Source of the DNA: Lewinellaceae bacterium
GTDB lineage: Bacteria > Bacteroidota > Bacteroidia > Chitinophagales > Saprospiraceae
Assembly (NCBI GenBank): GCA_020636155.1
Contig: JACJYM010000009.1
Coordinates: 1-64,000, forward strand
DNA: 64,000 nt
Reading direction: 5' to 3'
Shown here: positions 35,889 to 44,856 of the stretch, piece by piece
How positions within the stretch are numbered: position 1 is the first letter of the stretch
Layout: each line of letters opens with the position of its first letter
Notes under the pieces: generated by a model
Told to the model about the DNA's origin: nothing
The model's database searches: none
The model's input: the letters and a program-made list of their open reading frames with translations, nothing else
Position numbers and translations under genes: made by a program

Positions 35889-35897
35889 CAGTGCCTC
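35852..35897 (-). terminator. Intrinsic terminator of the ECF sigma gene
   Basis: GAGGCACTG (35869-35877) pairs with CAGTGCCTC (35889-35897) around an 11-base loop. Reading leftward the stem is followed by a T-rich stretch (the complement of the A-rich 35852-35868). It lies downstream of the sigma gene (stop at 35922) and overlaps the last codons of the rhomboid gene. Confidence 0.8.
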
Positions 35898-35921
35898 ACA
35901 TTCTCTATTACCTTATCTTAA

Positions 35922-36461
35922 CTATGCACTCAACTTAGCTCTTACTAAGTAGTAATCGCCATAGTGCTTAAGTATCATTTCTTTCAAAGCCTTACGGGCA
36001 AAAAATATTCTACTTTTAACTGTTCCAAGAGGCAAATTTAACTCATCAGCAATCTCTTGATATTTGAATCCCGAATAGTGCATCATAAATGGCTCACGGA
36101 TACTGTCATCGAGCTCATCAATCATTTTATGCAATTCTTCCATAAACATATTTCTGTCACCATCATTTTCGATACTATTGCTACCGGAGTTGATGAAAAA
36201 CAGATTATCAGTAGAATCATTTATCGTATTTCTTTTGACTTTTTTTCGATAATTATTGATAAAAATATTTTTCATTATGGTGAATAACCATGCCTTAAAA
36301 TTCGTGCCTGGTCTGAATTTATCTCGATTGGTAATTGCTCTATATGCCGTCTCCTGATATAGATCTCTCGCATCCTCCTGATTTTTAGTCAAGTTGTACG
36401 CAAATGCATTCAAAGAACCTGTAAGTTCGTCGAATTGATTTTTAAATTCTATTGTTGACAT
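35922..36461 (-). CDS. ECF-type RNA polymerase sigma factor
   Basis: A 179-residue sigma-70 family protein with only regions 2 and 4. Region 2 is at about residues 8-78 (YNLTKNQEDARDLYQETAYR, then FKAWLFTIMKNIFIN), and region 4 at about 110-165 (YSGFKYQEIADELNLPLGTV with KSRIFFARKAL). There is no anti-sigma gene on either side, so its control is not evident. It is transcribed alone from a well-formed housekeeping-type promoter and closed by a hairpin. Its regulon cannot be inferred from the sequence. Confidence 0.92.
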   Translation of the reverse strand: MSTIEFKNQFDELTGSLNAFAYNLTKNQEDARDLYQETAYRAITNRDKFRPGTNFKAWLFTIMKNIFINNYRKKVKRNTINDSTDNLFFINSGSNSIENDGDRNMFMEELHKMIDELDDSIREPFMMHYSGFKYQEIADELNLPLGTVKSRIFFARKALKEMILKHYGDYYLVRAKLSA

Positions 36462-36483
36462 ATCGTTTCTAAATTTTACTTTG

Positions 36484-36515
36484 CAAAAATAATACTTTGT
36501 TTAACCTTTTGCAAA
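36484..36515 (-). promoter_or_regulatory. Promoter of the ECF sigma gene
   Basis: Reading leftward: TTTG (36512-36515), exactly 20 bases, then TATTTTTG (36484-36491). This is a full match to the Bacteroidota consensus TTTG-N19/20-TAnnTTTG. The ATG at 36461 lies 23 bases beyond the -7 element, leaving a short leader. The promoter resembles a housekeeping one rather than an ECF autoregulated type. Confidence 0.75.
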
Positions 36516-36948
36516 TTTTCATTAAACAAATTATTTATAATATTTCTAAATAAGCAACTTAATAACGTAGCGATATGGCAATCAATTACTTAGAAAAGTA
36601 TTAAATTTTTGTTAATAAAATTTTGGATTTAACAAATTTTCGAAAATACATTTATTATTAAACAATATTTAAATGTAAATAAAATCACATAGTCATAATT
36701 TAATAATGCATAAATTTATTGAAATAATCTAATATCTTTCACATAGTCCCATTATTAAAATATAGTTGCGATAAAAAAACTAGACTTTTCGTGAACAATT
36801 TTTAAACAAGTACTAATACTAATTTATAACAGAAATCCCTGTTGAATTTGGGTCAATTACAGACATTCTTTGGTTATGCTTTCAAAATATACTTTTATGA
36901 CACCCATATATTGCCGCTCACACAAATCGTACTAGGTTCTTTTGATAA
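36516..36948. other. Very AT-rich intergenic region without genes
   Basis: About 430 bases between the sigma-factor promoter and the RDD gene. No open frame of useful length, tRNA-like cloverleaf or strong hairpin was seen. The DNA consists largely of A/T runs. Confidence 0.5.
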
Positions 36949-37509
36949 TTAAACTTTTATTACAAAAGTTTCTGCCGCCTTATCATGAAATCCTTGCTTA
37001 TATTGGTCAAATGCCAAACTTCCAACCAAAATTAAAAATGCAAAAGAGCTAATAGTACTCATTAACTGTATAGTACCATTACTTTTAAGTAATTGAATTT
37101 CCATGAAGCCATCAATATCACCAAACATCGGGTCTTGGAATTTTAGAAGCAAATCTAAGAATGAGAATACACTCGTAATAATCCATGGGAAGTATCTTAT
37201 CCAAGCTTGTGAAGGCGAGATACTCTTCCTATTTTCATTAATTACTTTTAAACCCAATGCCATTTTTCCAAAAGTAGCACTTTTCATACTTTCCAATAAC
37301 GGCTTGTATAAAAACCCTATGAACGTAAGAAAAATCATCAACAAGGTTGATTTTATGCTTAATATGTTGTAAATATTCAAAACATACACAGGAATTAAAA
37401 TGAGAAAATCTAAAAATGAAGCTCCAAGTCTAATCCAGAATCCTGCATATTCAAGTGGAAATTCATCTTCAAAATCCATTAAATTTCGGTCTAGTATATC
37501 ATCTTTCAT
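36949..37509 (-). CDS. RDD family membrane protein
   Basis: A 186-residue inner-membrane protein with four predicted helices. The family motifs are visible: GFWIRLGASFLDFLI (R and D of RDD, about residues 23-37), SATFGKMALGLKV (about 77-89) and the terminal GFHDKAAETFVI. RDD proteins are suspected ion or metabolite transporters, some with Na+/H+ activity; the function here is unknown. It is monocistronic and divergent from the MATE gene. Confidence 0.85.
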   Translation of the reverse strand: MKDDILDRNLMDFEDEFPLEYAGFWIRLGASFLDFLILIPVYVLNIYNILSIKSTLLMIFLTFIGFLYKPLLESMKSATFGKMALGLKVINENRKSISPSQAWIRYFPWIITSVFSFLDLLLKFQDPMFGDIDGFMEIQLLKSNGTIQLMSTISSFAFLILVGSLAFDQYKQGFHDKAAETFVIKV

Positions 37510-37604
37510 TTAATATAATTTTAGGCAAGATATAAAATGATTATTATTAAGAAGATTTTTATTAGTCAGCATATTAAAAACTATCAATATTTTAGATTTG
37601 CAGG

Positions 37605-38912
37605 ATGAGTATCAACAAAGAAATATTAAGACTGGCAATTCCCAATATCCTGAGTAATATCTCTATTCCTCTATTGTCAACAGTGGATACGGTGCTGGTT
37701 GGAAACTTATCAGCTTCACACATTGGAGCGGTGGGTTTAGGTGCCATGATTTTTAATTTTATCTATTGGAATTTTGGGTTTTTAAGAATGGGGACGACGG
37801 GTCTCACTGCACAATCTTTTGGCAAGTCTGATGACATCGCCATCACAGAAACACTCTCGAGAGCCTTGATACTTGCATTAATTTTAGCATTGATTATTTT
37901 GCTTTTACAATCTCCTTTGCTCTCACTATTATCTTGGTTTTTAAACGTGGATGGAAGCGTCCAGACCTTTGTCAATGAGTATTTCTTTACTCGTGTCTGG
38001 GCGGCACCGGCCACTTTTATGCTTTATGGATTATTGGGATGGTATTTTGGGATGCAAAATGCCATCATACCGCTGATATTGACTTTGATAATTAACGTGG
38101 CGAATATCATCGTAAGTTGGGTCTTAGTGAAACACTTCAATATGGATGTGAAAGGAGTAGCATTGGGAACGGTCGTAGCTCAGTACTTAGGTTTACTTTT
38201 TGCATTCTTATTTTTATTCACTAAATACCGAAAATATATGACCCTTCTCAATTTTAAAATATTAGATAAACTTGCGGGTCTGAAGACTTTTTTAAAAATA
38301 AATACCAATATTTTTATCCGAACAATGTGCCTGACTATTGCCTTTGGATTTTTCTACAGTATCAGTGCAAAAAGTGGTGCGGCGATACTTGCTTCAAATG
38401 TCATTTTACTTCAGTTTACCAATTGGATGAGTTACGGGATTGACGGATTCGCCTATGCGAGTGAGAGTCTCGTCGGGAAATATTACGGAGCTAAAGATGC
38501 CACAAGATTAAAAAAATCGATCCAATATTCTCTAGTGTGGGGATTTGTTTTAGCGTTGATTTATAGCTTTTGTTATTATTTTTTCGGTTTTGAACTATTG
38601 TCCGTTTTTACCAATCAAATGGATGTAATAAAAACCGCAGGACACTATTTATCATGGATGGCCATATTACCCATTGTAGGGTTTGGCAGTTATATTTGGG
38701 ATGGAGTTTTTATCGGATTTACGGCCGGTAAAGCAATGAGAAACAGCATGTTGATTTCACTTGGGGCATATATACTCAGTTTTTACATATTTAAAAACAA
38801 TCTAGATGCCATCAATGCTTTATGGTTGAGTTTGAGCATTTTTCTACTTGTAAGAGGATTCGTGCAGACATATATGTACCTTTTCAAAGAAAAATACCTT
38901 GTCACTGATTAA
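37605..38912 (+). CDS. MATE family efflux transporter
   Basis: A 435-residue membrane protein with twelve predicted helices in two six-helix halves. The N-terminal RLAIPNILSNISIPLLSTVD and the paired YYGAKD/SFGKSD loops are typical of the DinF-like branch of MATE exporters. Family members expel cationic drugs or metabolites in exchange for H+ or Na+. pdxH follows after 26 bases on the same strand and may be co-transcribed. Confidence 0.9.
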   Translation: MSINKEILRLAIPNILSNISIPLLSTVDTVLVGNLSASHIGAVGLGAMIFNFIYWNFGFLRMGTTGLTAQSFGKSDDIAITETLSRALILALILALIILLLQSPLLSLLSWFLNVDGSVQTFVNEYFFTRVWAAPATFMLYGLLGWYFGMQNAIIPLILTLIINVANIIVSWVLVKHFNMDVKGVALGTVVAQYLGLLFAFLFLFTKYRKYMTLLNFKILDKLAGLKTFLKINTNIFIRTMCLTIAFGFFYSISAKSGAAILASNVILLQFTNWMSYGIDGFAYASESLVGKYYGAKDATRLKKSIQYSLVWGFVLALIYSFCYYFFGFELLSVFTNQMDVIKTAGHYLSWMAILPIVGFGSYIWDGVFIGFTAGKAMRNSMLISLGAYILSFYIFKNNLDAINALWLSLSIFLLVRGFVQTYMYLFKEKYLVTD

Positions 38913-38938
38913 ATTTGTGGTAGAAAAATTTCATATAA

Positions 38939-39583
38939 ATGAATCGCGACATATCTTCTCTTCGAGAGAATTACAGCAAAGACATTCTCGACACATCCAC
39001 CGTAAACGCCAATCCTTTCGTACAATTTAAAGAATGGCTGTATAAGGCTTTAGACGAAGGATTGCCGGAACCCACTGCATTTATACTTAGCACTGTAAAT
39101 CAAGACGGGATGCCATCAGGAAGAACCATTTTACTAAAAGAAATATGGGACGATGCCTTCCTTTTCTTCACCAATTATGAAAGCCACAAGGCTCAGGACA
39201 TCATGCACAATTCCCATGTTGCAGCAACATTTCTCTGGCTAGGACTCGAACGTCAGATTCGTATAAAAGCAAATGTAAAAAAAGTTAGTCGTGAGGTCAC
39301 TGATGCGTATTTCGAAAGTCGTCCTCGAGGTAGCAAGCTCGGTGCTTGGGCATCTCCTCAAAGCCAACTTATATCCAGCCGTGAAGCCTTAGACCAAAGA
39401 TTGAAGGACGTAGAGTCACGATTTGAGGAAGTAGAAGATATCCCCACTCCTGAATTTTGGGGCGGGTATGCAATGTATCCTACTGAAATCGAGTTTTGGC
39501 AAGGAAGACGAGATAGACTGCATGACCGCATCTTATACTCAAAGGAAAAAGACAACTGGTTGATAAATAGAATGGCGCCTTAA
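38939..39583 (+). CDS. pdxH: Pyridoxamine 5'-phosphate oxidase
   Basis: A 214-residue FMN enzyme that oxidises pyridoxine or pyridoxamine 5'-phosphate to pyridoxal phosphate. The sequence is canonical from end to end. FMN-binding segments are at GRTILLKEIWDDAFLFFTNY (about residues 61-80) and ATFLWLGLERQIRI (about 96-109), and the C-terminal substrate-binding motif EFWQGRRDRLHDR is at about 181-193. It is convergent with the universal-stress gene, 12 bases away. Confidence 0.95.
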   Translation: MNRDISSLRENYSKDILDTSTVNANPFVQFKEWLYKALDEGLPEPTAFILSTVNQDGMPSGRTILLKEIWDDAFLFFTNYESHKAQDIMHNSHVAATFLWLGLERQIRIKANVKKVSREVTDAYFESRPRGSKLGAWASPQSQLISSREALDQRLKDVESRFEEVEDIPTPEFWGGYAMYPTEIEFWQGRRDRLHDRILYSKEKDNWLINRMAP

Positions 39584-39595
39584 GATAGTGCCACC

Positions 39596-40693
39596 CTAAA
39601 TAAATAATACTGGAATCTGGCTCATATGCTTTACCTCTGAGGACACATGCTCCTCGAGTAATGATTCAAAGATCGATTTTTTCCTGCGCCAAAGAACCAT
39701 GATGTCAATGTCATGAGTCGAGGCATAATCTTGAAGTCTCTGGCCTACGTTTGACGAACCGGGTAAGGTTTCTACTTTATAGTTATCGGTGCCAACCTTT
39801 AGATTGATATCTTCAAATTTTTGGTCATGAGGGGATTCCTTGACGTGAACAAAGTGAAGCTTGGCATCGTAAGATTTATTGAATTCCACCAATTTTTCGA
39901 TTTTCTTATCCTCAACTGAATCTTCACAAGCGACCATGATATTTTTGATTCGAGTATACCCCGCATTTAAAGGAACAACCAATACTGGCGTTTCAGAATG
40001 TTCTACGACATCACTAGAAACACTACCCATCAATTTTTCAAAAAATCCGGATTCACCATGGCTACTCATTACTATTAAATCATCATGATGTTCAATAGTC
40101 GAATCTATGATTTCTTCCTTTGGAAAACCAATTCTAAATTCTTTATCAATCAAGGCAGTCTCAAGTACATCGCTTCCCCAGTCCGTATTGATATTATCTA
40201 CATATTGTTCCAATCTTTCGCGGCTAATATTTTCTAAGTCAGGAATATACCCTTCCGTATAACTCGCTATATGTGGAAAATAAATATGCAGAGCTCTCAA
40301 TACTGCTCCTGTTTCTGTTGACAATCGGTGTGCATAGTACAATGCATTCGTTGAGGCATCAGAAAAATCTATGGGGACTAGTACTTTCTTTAACATACCA
40401 AAGTTTTTTTTTGAGAGAATTTCCGTAATTGATTTTCTTAGTTTTCTATTAAATCCACCTTTCCCTAATGGATAAAAAATATCATCAGCACGAATGGCAG
40501 GAACGGAGTCAATGCCAGCAGCGATGATTTTTTCCAAATCTGCTACCTCTACCAGCTTGTACTTAACTCCGGCCAGCTTGAGCAATCTTACAAGAGTATG
40601 CTTTACGACATCTTGCGTTGCGGTTCCCGTGCCATATACTTCTATTAACAATGTATGATCAATATTCGTTCGTTGCAGTTTTATCGTTTGCAA
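39596..40693 (-). CDS. Tandem universal stress protein with N-terminal thioredoxin-fold-like domain
   Basis: A 365-residue cytoplasmic protein. Residues about 100-243 and 248-365 are two UspA-like domains; the first has the start LKKVLVPIDFSDAS and the nucleotide loop SSHGESGFFEKLMGS with a VLVVP end. Residues 1-90 look like a small thioredoxin-like fold: a strand IEVYGTG, a helix, and a VPAI turn typical of a cis-proline. It lacks CxxC, so it is not a normal redox protein. The start is TTG at 40691-40693, overlapping the CBS gene by 35 bases; no ATG occurs before residue 100. Its overlap with the CBS gene suggests a joint stress or energy-sensing role. Confidence 0.75.
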   Translation of the reverse strand: MQTIKLQRTNIDHTLLIEVYGTGTATQDVVKHTLVRLLKLAGVKYKLVEVADLEKIIAAGIDSVPAIRADDIFYPLGKGGFNRKLRKSITEILSKKNFGMLKKVLVPIDFSDASTNALYYAHRLSTETGAVLRALHIYFPHIASYTEGYIPDLENISRERLEQYVDNINTDWGSDVLETALIDKEFRIGFPKEEIIDSTIEHHDDLIVMSSHGESGFFEKLMGSVSSDVVEHSETPVLVVPLNAGYTRIKNIMVACEDSVEDKKIEKLVEFNKSYDAKLHFVHVKESPHDQKFEDINLKVGTDNYKVETLPGSSNVGQRLQDYASTHDIDIMVLWRRKKSIFESLLEEHVSSEVKHMSQIPVLFI

Positions 40694-41099
40694 GGTGCTT
40701 TATAATATCCAATGGTGTCACAATGCCTACTAAGGTGCCATCTTCTTCGATAATCGGAATCGCATGAAACAAATTTTCTTTAAAAACCTCCAGTGCCACA
40801 TTGATTCTGTCCTCGGGATTCATTTTAGCCATACCTTTAGTCATTATGTATTTGACCTGATAATTGTGCAATCTCATGTCTTCTAGTGACTTATCAATGT
40901 TTTGATCTAAGAATCCTCTTCTGAAAAACAAATAATCAGACTTGCTTATAATTCCTATTAACTTACCATCTTCTACTACCGGAATGTGGTGAATTTTATT
41001 TTCATCAAAAATTTTTGCCGCAGCGGAAATGCTACTTTCAGGGCTAAGAACCTTAAGATTCGTCGTCATAATACTAGAGATAGGACTAAGTAAATTCAT
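40659..41099 (-). CDS. Two-CBS-domain protein
   Basis: A 146-residue protein consisting of a CBS pair. The first domain covers about residues 10-65 (IMTTNLKVLSPESSIS, HHIPVVEDGKLIGIISKSDY) and the second about 85-140 (YIMTKGMAKMNPED, HAIPIIEEDGTLVGIVTPLD). Bateman modules bind adenosine nucleotides and act as energy sensors. I take the ATG at 41099 over a TTG at 41123. The 3' end overlaps the universal-stress gene by 35 bases, a strong sign of coupled synthesis. Confidence 0.85.
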   Translation of the reverse strand: MNLLSPISSIMTTNLKVLSPESSISAAAKIFDENKIHHIPVVEDGKLIGIISKSDYLFFRRGFLDQNIDKSLEDMRLHNYQVKYIMTKGMAKMNPEDRINVALEVFKENLFHAIPIIEEDGTLVGIVTPLDIIKHLANDKTATNEY

Positions 41100-41231
41100 T
41101 TTTTTAAGTTTATTTTTCTGCAAGGTATGCTGATAATAAAATTTTAAACATGATTTTTCTCACTGAGTAGAATGATAATCGTCAAATGAGCTATTTCTTC
41201 ATTTATTAACCTATAAGTAATAAGGTATTTG

Positions 41232-41239
41232 TAATTTTG
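41232..41239 (+). promoter_or_regulatory. Candidate -7 element of the kinase/regulator operon
   Basis: TAATTTTG matches TAnnTTTG. It stands 23 bases before the TTG start of the kinase gene, which supports that unusual start. No good -33 element is visible, so activator help may be needed. Confidence 0.4.
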
Positions 41240-41262
41240 ATTTTTTAAAAAAATCTTTTGGT

Positions 41263-42549
41263 TTGGATAGTGAACAACAGTACTCTGAGTTGGCATTGCA
41301 ATTTGATGCAATTATCAAAACGGCCATTGACGGGATAATAATTATCGATTCGAAGGGCATAATCCAACTGGTCAATAATGCGGTAATCCATCTTTTTGGC
41401 TATGCTGAAGAAGAGATGGTAGGCTACAATGTTTCTAAACTGATGAGTTCGCCACATAATGAAGCTCATGACCACTATATTGAGAATTATTTGAGTACGG
41501 GGGTTGCAAAAATAATCGGTGTTGGAAGAGAGGTTTCGGGAAGAAAAAAAGATGGCCAAATCTTTCCTTTTAGACTGGCGGTGAGTGAGGTTATTCTACC
41601 CAATAAGACAATTTTTGCCGGAATAATTCATGATCTCACAGAAGTGACTCATGCCCACGAGAATCTTAAAAAAATAAATTCAGAACTTGAACAACGTATC
41701 ATAGAAAGAACCTACGACCTCGAAAAAGCCGTGAACAAGCTTCTCGATATCAATAAAAATCTAAACGTAGAAATCCAAGAAAGACACAAAATAGAATCTA
41801 AACTGAAAGAAAAAGAACTAGAATTAAATCAACTTCTCAATAAAGAAAAAGAACTCAATGAATTGAAATCGAGGTTTGTGTCTATGGCGTCACATGAGTT
41901 TAGAACCCCGTTGTCATCCATCATGTCCTCTGCTGCATTGATTCAGAGATATGAAGATACCAACCAACAACCGAACAGAGAAAAACACATCGAGAGAATA
42001 AAAACTGCTGTGACCGATTTGACTGAAATCCTTAATGACTTTCTATCCTTTGGACAGATTGAAGAAAACAGAGTAGAGGTCAAATATGAACATTTTCATT
42101 TTACTGACATTATCCAAGAAGTATTTGATTCATGCAATTATTTGTGTAAAAACAATAAAAACCTGGAATTTATAAACGATGCTTCTGAAAATATGCTCTA
42201 CTCTGACCCTAGAATCATTAGAAATATTATGCTAAATCTGGTCTCAAATGCCCTGAAATATGCATTCAATGATACGACAATCAGAGTTATTCTCAATAAA
42301 GGGCAGGACAATGCCTCCATCAAAGTGATAAATCAAGGAATTGGAATTCCGGAAGAAGACAAAAAGTTTATGTTTACACGATTTTTCAGAGCATCCAATG
42401 CTTCCAATATTCAAGGCACCGGATTGGGTCTGAATATCGTAGAGCGATATGCTTCAATTATTCAATCAGAAATCGAATTTGAAAGTGTAGAAAATGGAGA
42501 AACCTGTTTTACATTGATGATTCCGAATCAAGAAAAAATTAAAATTTAG
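41263..42549 (+). CDS. PAS-domain sensor histidine kinase (soluble)
   Basis: A 428-residue cytoplasmic kinase without membrane helices. A PAS domain (about residues 10-125, with GIIIIDSKGIIQLVNN) is followed by a long charged coiled coil (about 130-200). Then come the HisKA domain with phospho-acceptor His211 (SMASHEFRTPLS) and a HATPase domain with the N box (NLVSNALKYAF), the G1 box and GTGLGLNIV. The only start in frame is TTG (41263), because an upstream stop lies at 41221 and no ATG intervenes. The response-regulator ATG follows the stop with no gap. The signal sensed by PAS (redox, O2 or a small molecule) is unknown. Confidence 0.85.
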   Translation: MDSEQQYSELALQFDAIIKTAIDGIIIIDSKGIIQLVNNAVIHLFGYAEEEMVGYNVSKLMSSPHNEAHDHYIENYLSTGVAKIIGVGREVSGRKKDGQIFPFRLAVSEVILPNKTIFAGIIHDLTEVTHAHENLKKINSELEQRIIERTYDLEKAVNKLLDINKNLNVEIQERHKIESKLKEKELELNQLLNKEKELNELKSRFVSMASHEFRTPLSSIMSSAALIQRYEDTNQQPNREKHIERIKTAVTDLTEILNDFLSFGQIEENRVEVKYEHFHFTDIIQEVFDSCNYLCKNNKNLEFINDASENMLYSDPRIIRNIMLNLVSNALKYAFNDTTIRVILNKGQDNASIKVINQGIGIPEEDKKFMFTRFFRASNASNIQGTGLGLNIVERYASIIQSEIEFESVENGETCFTLMIPNQEKIKI

Positions 42550-43590
42550 ATGAAAAAAATACTCATTATAGAAGACAATGATACGGTAAGGGAAAATATT
42601 GCGGAGATTTTAGAGCTTTCGCAATATAAAACCATTCAGGCAGAAAATGGAAAAATGGGTATCACTAAAGCCATCGAAGAATATCCGGATCTAATTTTAT
42701 GTGATGTCATGATGCCGGAACTAGATGGTTACGGCGTCCTCAATATTATAAATAAACGTCCTGACCTTCAACATATTCCCCTCATTTTCTTAACTGCCAA
42801 AGCAGACAATGAAGATTTCAGAAAAGGAATGGGACTCGGAGCCGTTGATTATATCACGAAACCCTTTGATGACCTTGCTCTATTGGAAGCAATAGAAATC
42901 AGGCTCAAAAAAGCAGAGAACCTTATGCCTAAAGAAGCTAAACCCTCAGCAACTTTGTTAGTTAATGACGAAGCTTATATCCTCCGACTCATTGAAAAAT
43001 TAATTCAAGATAGAGAAATCCGACTCTATAATGCAAAGTCTATTGTTTATCAATATGATCAATTTCCAAAATGGATTTATTATGTGAAAAAAGGGCACCT
43101 CAAAAGTTTTATTACCAATGATGGGGGAAAAGAACTCATCCTTGACTTGCATGGTGCCAATAAGTTACTCGGAGTACGAGCCGCTATTCTCAACGATAGA
43201 TATTCTGCAAGCCTTCAGTGTCTCGAGGATGCCGAATTAATATTGGTACCCATTCAAGCATTTCAAAATCTCATACTGACCGATGGTGCATTTGCTGTTT
43301 GGTATTTAAAATATATCTCACGACTTCACGAATCCTTACAAACCCGTGAACTCGACCATGCATACAGTTCAGTTAGGAAAAAAATTGCCAATGCGCTGAT
43401 AAAATTTAACCAATTCTACAAATCCAATCGGTTTTATGTATCGCGAGAGGATATAGCCAGCTTAGCAGGAGTCGCTAAGGAAACTGGGATTCGTACTCTT
43501 TCCGCATTTAAATCTGAGGGCATCATCGATATGGAAGATAATGATATTGTTATCATTGACATGTCTGCACTCAAATACATGCCACAATAA
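42550..43590 (+). CDS. Response regulator with REC, cNMP-binding-like and Crp-type HTH domains
   Basis: A 346-residue DNA-binding regulator. The receiver domain (1-120) has phospho-acceptor Asp52 (LILCDVMMPELDG) and the conserved Lys in YITKPFDD. A Crp/Fnr-like effector domain (about 145-265) and a C-terminal winged HTH (SREDIASLAGVAKETGIRTL, about 302-321) follow. It carries no Fnr-like cysteine cluster. Phosphorylation by the kinase encoded immediately upstream should control binding. The neighbours on the other side encode universal-stress and CBS proteins, so a stress or energy response is plausible. Confidence 0.85.
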   Translation: MKKILIIEDNDTVRENIAEILELSQYKTIQAENGKMGITKAIEEYPDLILCDVMMPELDGYGVLNIINKRPDLQHIPLIFLTAKADNEDFRKGMGLGAVDYITKPFDDLALLEAIEIRLKKAENLMPKEAKPSATLLVNDEAYILRLIEKLIQDREIRLYNAKSIVYQYDQFPKWIYYVKKGHLKSFITNDGGKELILDLHGANKLLGVRAAILNDRYSASLQCLEDAELILVPIQAFQNLILTDGAFAVWYLKYISRLHESLQTRELDHAYSSVRKKIANALIKFNQFYKSNRFYVSREDIASLAGVAKETGIRTLSAFKSEGIIDMEDNDIVIIDMSALKYMPQ

Positions 43591-43605
43591 ATTTTACAGT
43601 TTACG

Positions 43606-44856
43606 ATGATTGAATATTCAAGACATATACTATCCAATGGGTTAAGGGTCATTCTACACAAGGACACGACCACTCCACTTATTGCACTCAATGTACTCTA
43701 TGATGTGGGTTCAGCTGATGAAGACCCTGAGCATACCGGATTTGCACATTTATTTGAACATCTGATGTTTGGTGGCTCAGAGAATGTCAAGGATTTTGAT
43801 GTGCCTATTCAGGAAGCAGGAGGTGAAAATAATGCCTTCACGAATTGTGATATGACAAATTTTTTTGACATACTGCCGGCAGAGAACATTGAAACAGCCT
43901 TTTGGTTGGAATCAGACAGAATGCGAAAATTGAACTTTAGCCAGAAAAACTTGACTACACAGCAAAAAGTCGTCATAGAGGAATTTAAAGAGACCAGTCT
44001 TAACGAGCCTTATGGTGACATGTGGCATATTATGTCAGATCTCGCTTATGGACACCATCCATATAGCTGGCCTACCATCGGGAAAGAAATAAATCATATA
44101 GCTGATGCCACACTCCAGCAAGTAAAAGACTTTTTTTATAAATATTATCGGCCAAAAAATGCGGTATTAAGCCTTTGCGGCAATTTTGAGGAGGATGAAA
44201 TGTTGTCATTAATTAGAAAATGGTTTGAAGACATTGAACCCGGTGAGGCATATCCCAAAGATTGGCAAGTACAATATATTCCTCCGGTGTCAAAAACAAA
44301 AAGAGTGGAAGCCGATGTACCAGCTGATGCTCTCTACATGGCATTCAATATGCCGGGAAGATTACACCCCGATTATTATACCTATGATCTATTAAGCGAT
44401 ATCCTAAGTGAAGGCCGATCTTCAAGATTATATAGCGAATTACTCAAAGAAAAACAATTGTTTGCTTCGGTAGATGCCTACATCTCCGGCACTAATGATC
44501 CCGGCCTGTTCATCATTGAAGGAAAATTAATGGATGATGTCGGTCTGGAGCAAGCCACTGAGGAAGTATGGCAAATTCTTGAAAATATTAAAACTAAAGG
44601 GGTTGGAAATCGCGAACTCGATAAGGTAAAACACAAGACTGAAAGCAATATCGCTCTGTCGGAATTGAGTGTCCTCAATAAAGCAATCAGCCTTGGTTAC
44701 TATGAATTACTCGGTGAGATAGAACTCATCAATACTGAAAGCGACTACTACAATGAAGTAACAACAGAAGACATTCAAAGGGTTGCAAAGACCTTATTCG
44801 ACCGAGAAAAATACATCCAACTTGAATACAAAAAAAAGTCAAGTGACAGGGACTGA
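43606..44856 (+). CDS. M16 family zinc peptidase
   Basis: A 416-residue pitrilysin-fold peptidase with the inverted zinc motif H48-x-x-E51-H52 (HLFEHLMFGG) and a downstream glutamate in VVIEEFKETS (about residue 128). One complete catalytic half plus the R/Y-containing second half gives the usual length of bacterial M16B enzymes. There is no signal peptide, so it is probably cytoplasmic. Bacteroidota often have a second, inactive M16 gene next to it; here there is none. The next gene (glycosyltransferase) overlaps its 3' end. Confidence 0.88.
   Translation: MIEYSRHILSNGLRVILHKDTTTPLIALNVLYDVGSADEDPEHTGFAHLFEHLMFGGSENVKDFDVPIQEAGGENNAFTNCDMTNFFDILPAENIETAFWLESDRMRKLNFSQKNLTTQQKVVIEEFKETSLNEPYGDMWHIMSDLAYGHHPYSWPTIGKEINHIADATLQQVKDFFYKYYRPKNAVLSLCGNFEEDEMLSLIRKWFEDIEPGEAYPKDWQVQYIPPVSKTKRVEADVPADALYMAFNMPGRLHPDYYTYDLLSDILSEGRSSRLYSELLKEKQLFASVDAYISGTNDPGLFIIEGKLMDDVGLEQATEEVWQILENIKTKGVGNRELDKVKHKTESNIALSELSVLNKAISLGYYELLGEIELINTESDYYNEVTTEDIQRVAKTLFDREKYIQLEYKKKSSDRD

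Noticed and set aside
37593..37600. TAGATTTG matching the -7 consensus just before the MATE gene
   Set aside because: It ends four bases before the ATG, so transcription would begin at or inside the start codon, and no -33 element is present.
44783..44842. TTG-initiated extension of the PMT-like glycosyltransferase
   Set aside because: It lies wholly within the M16 gene and adds a polar tail not expected before the first membrane helix; GTG at 44843 fits better.
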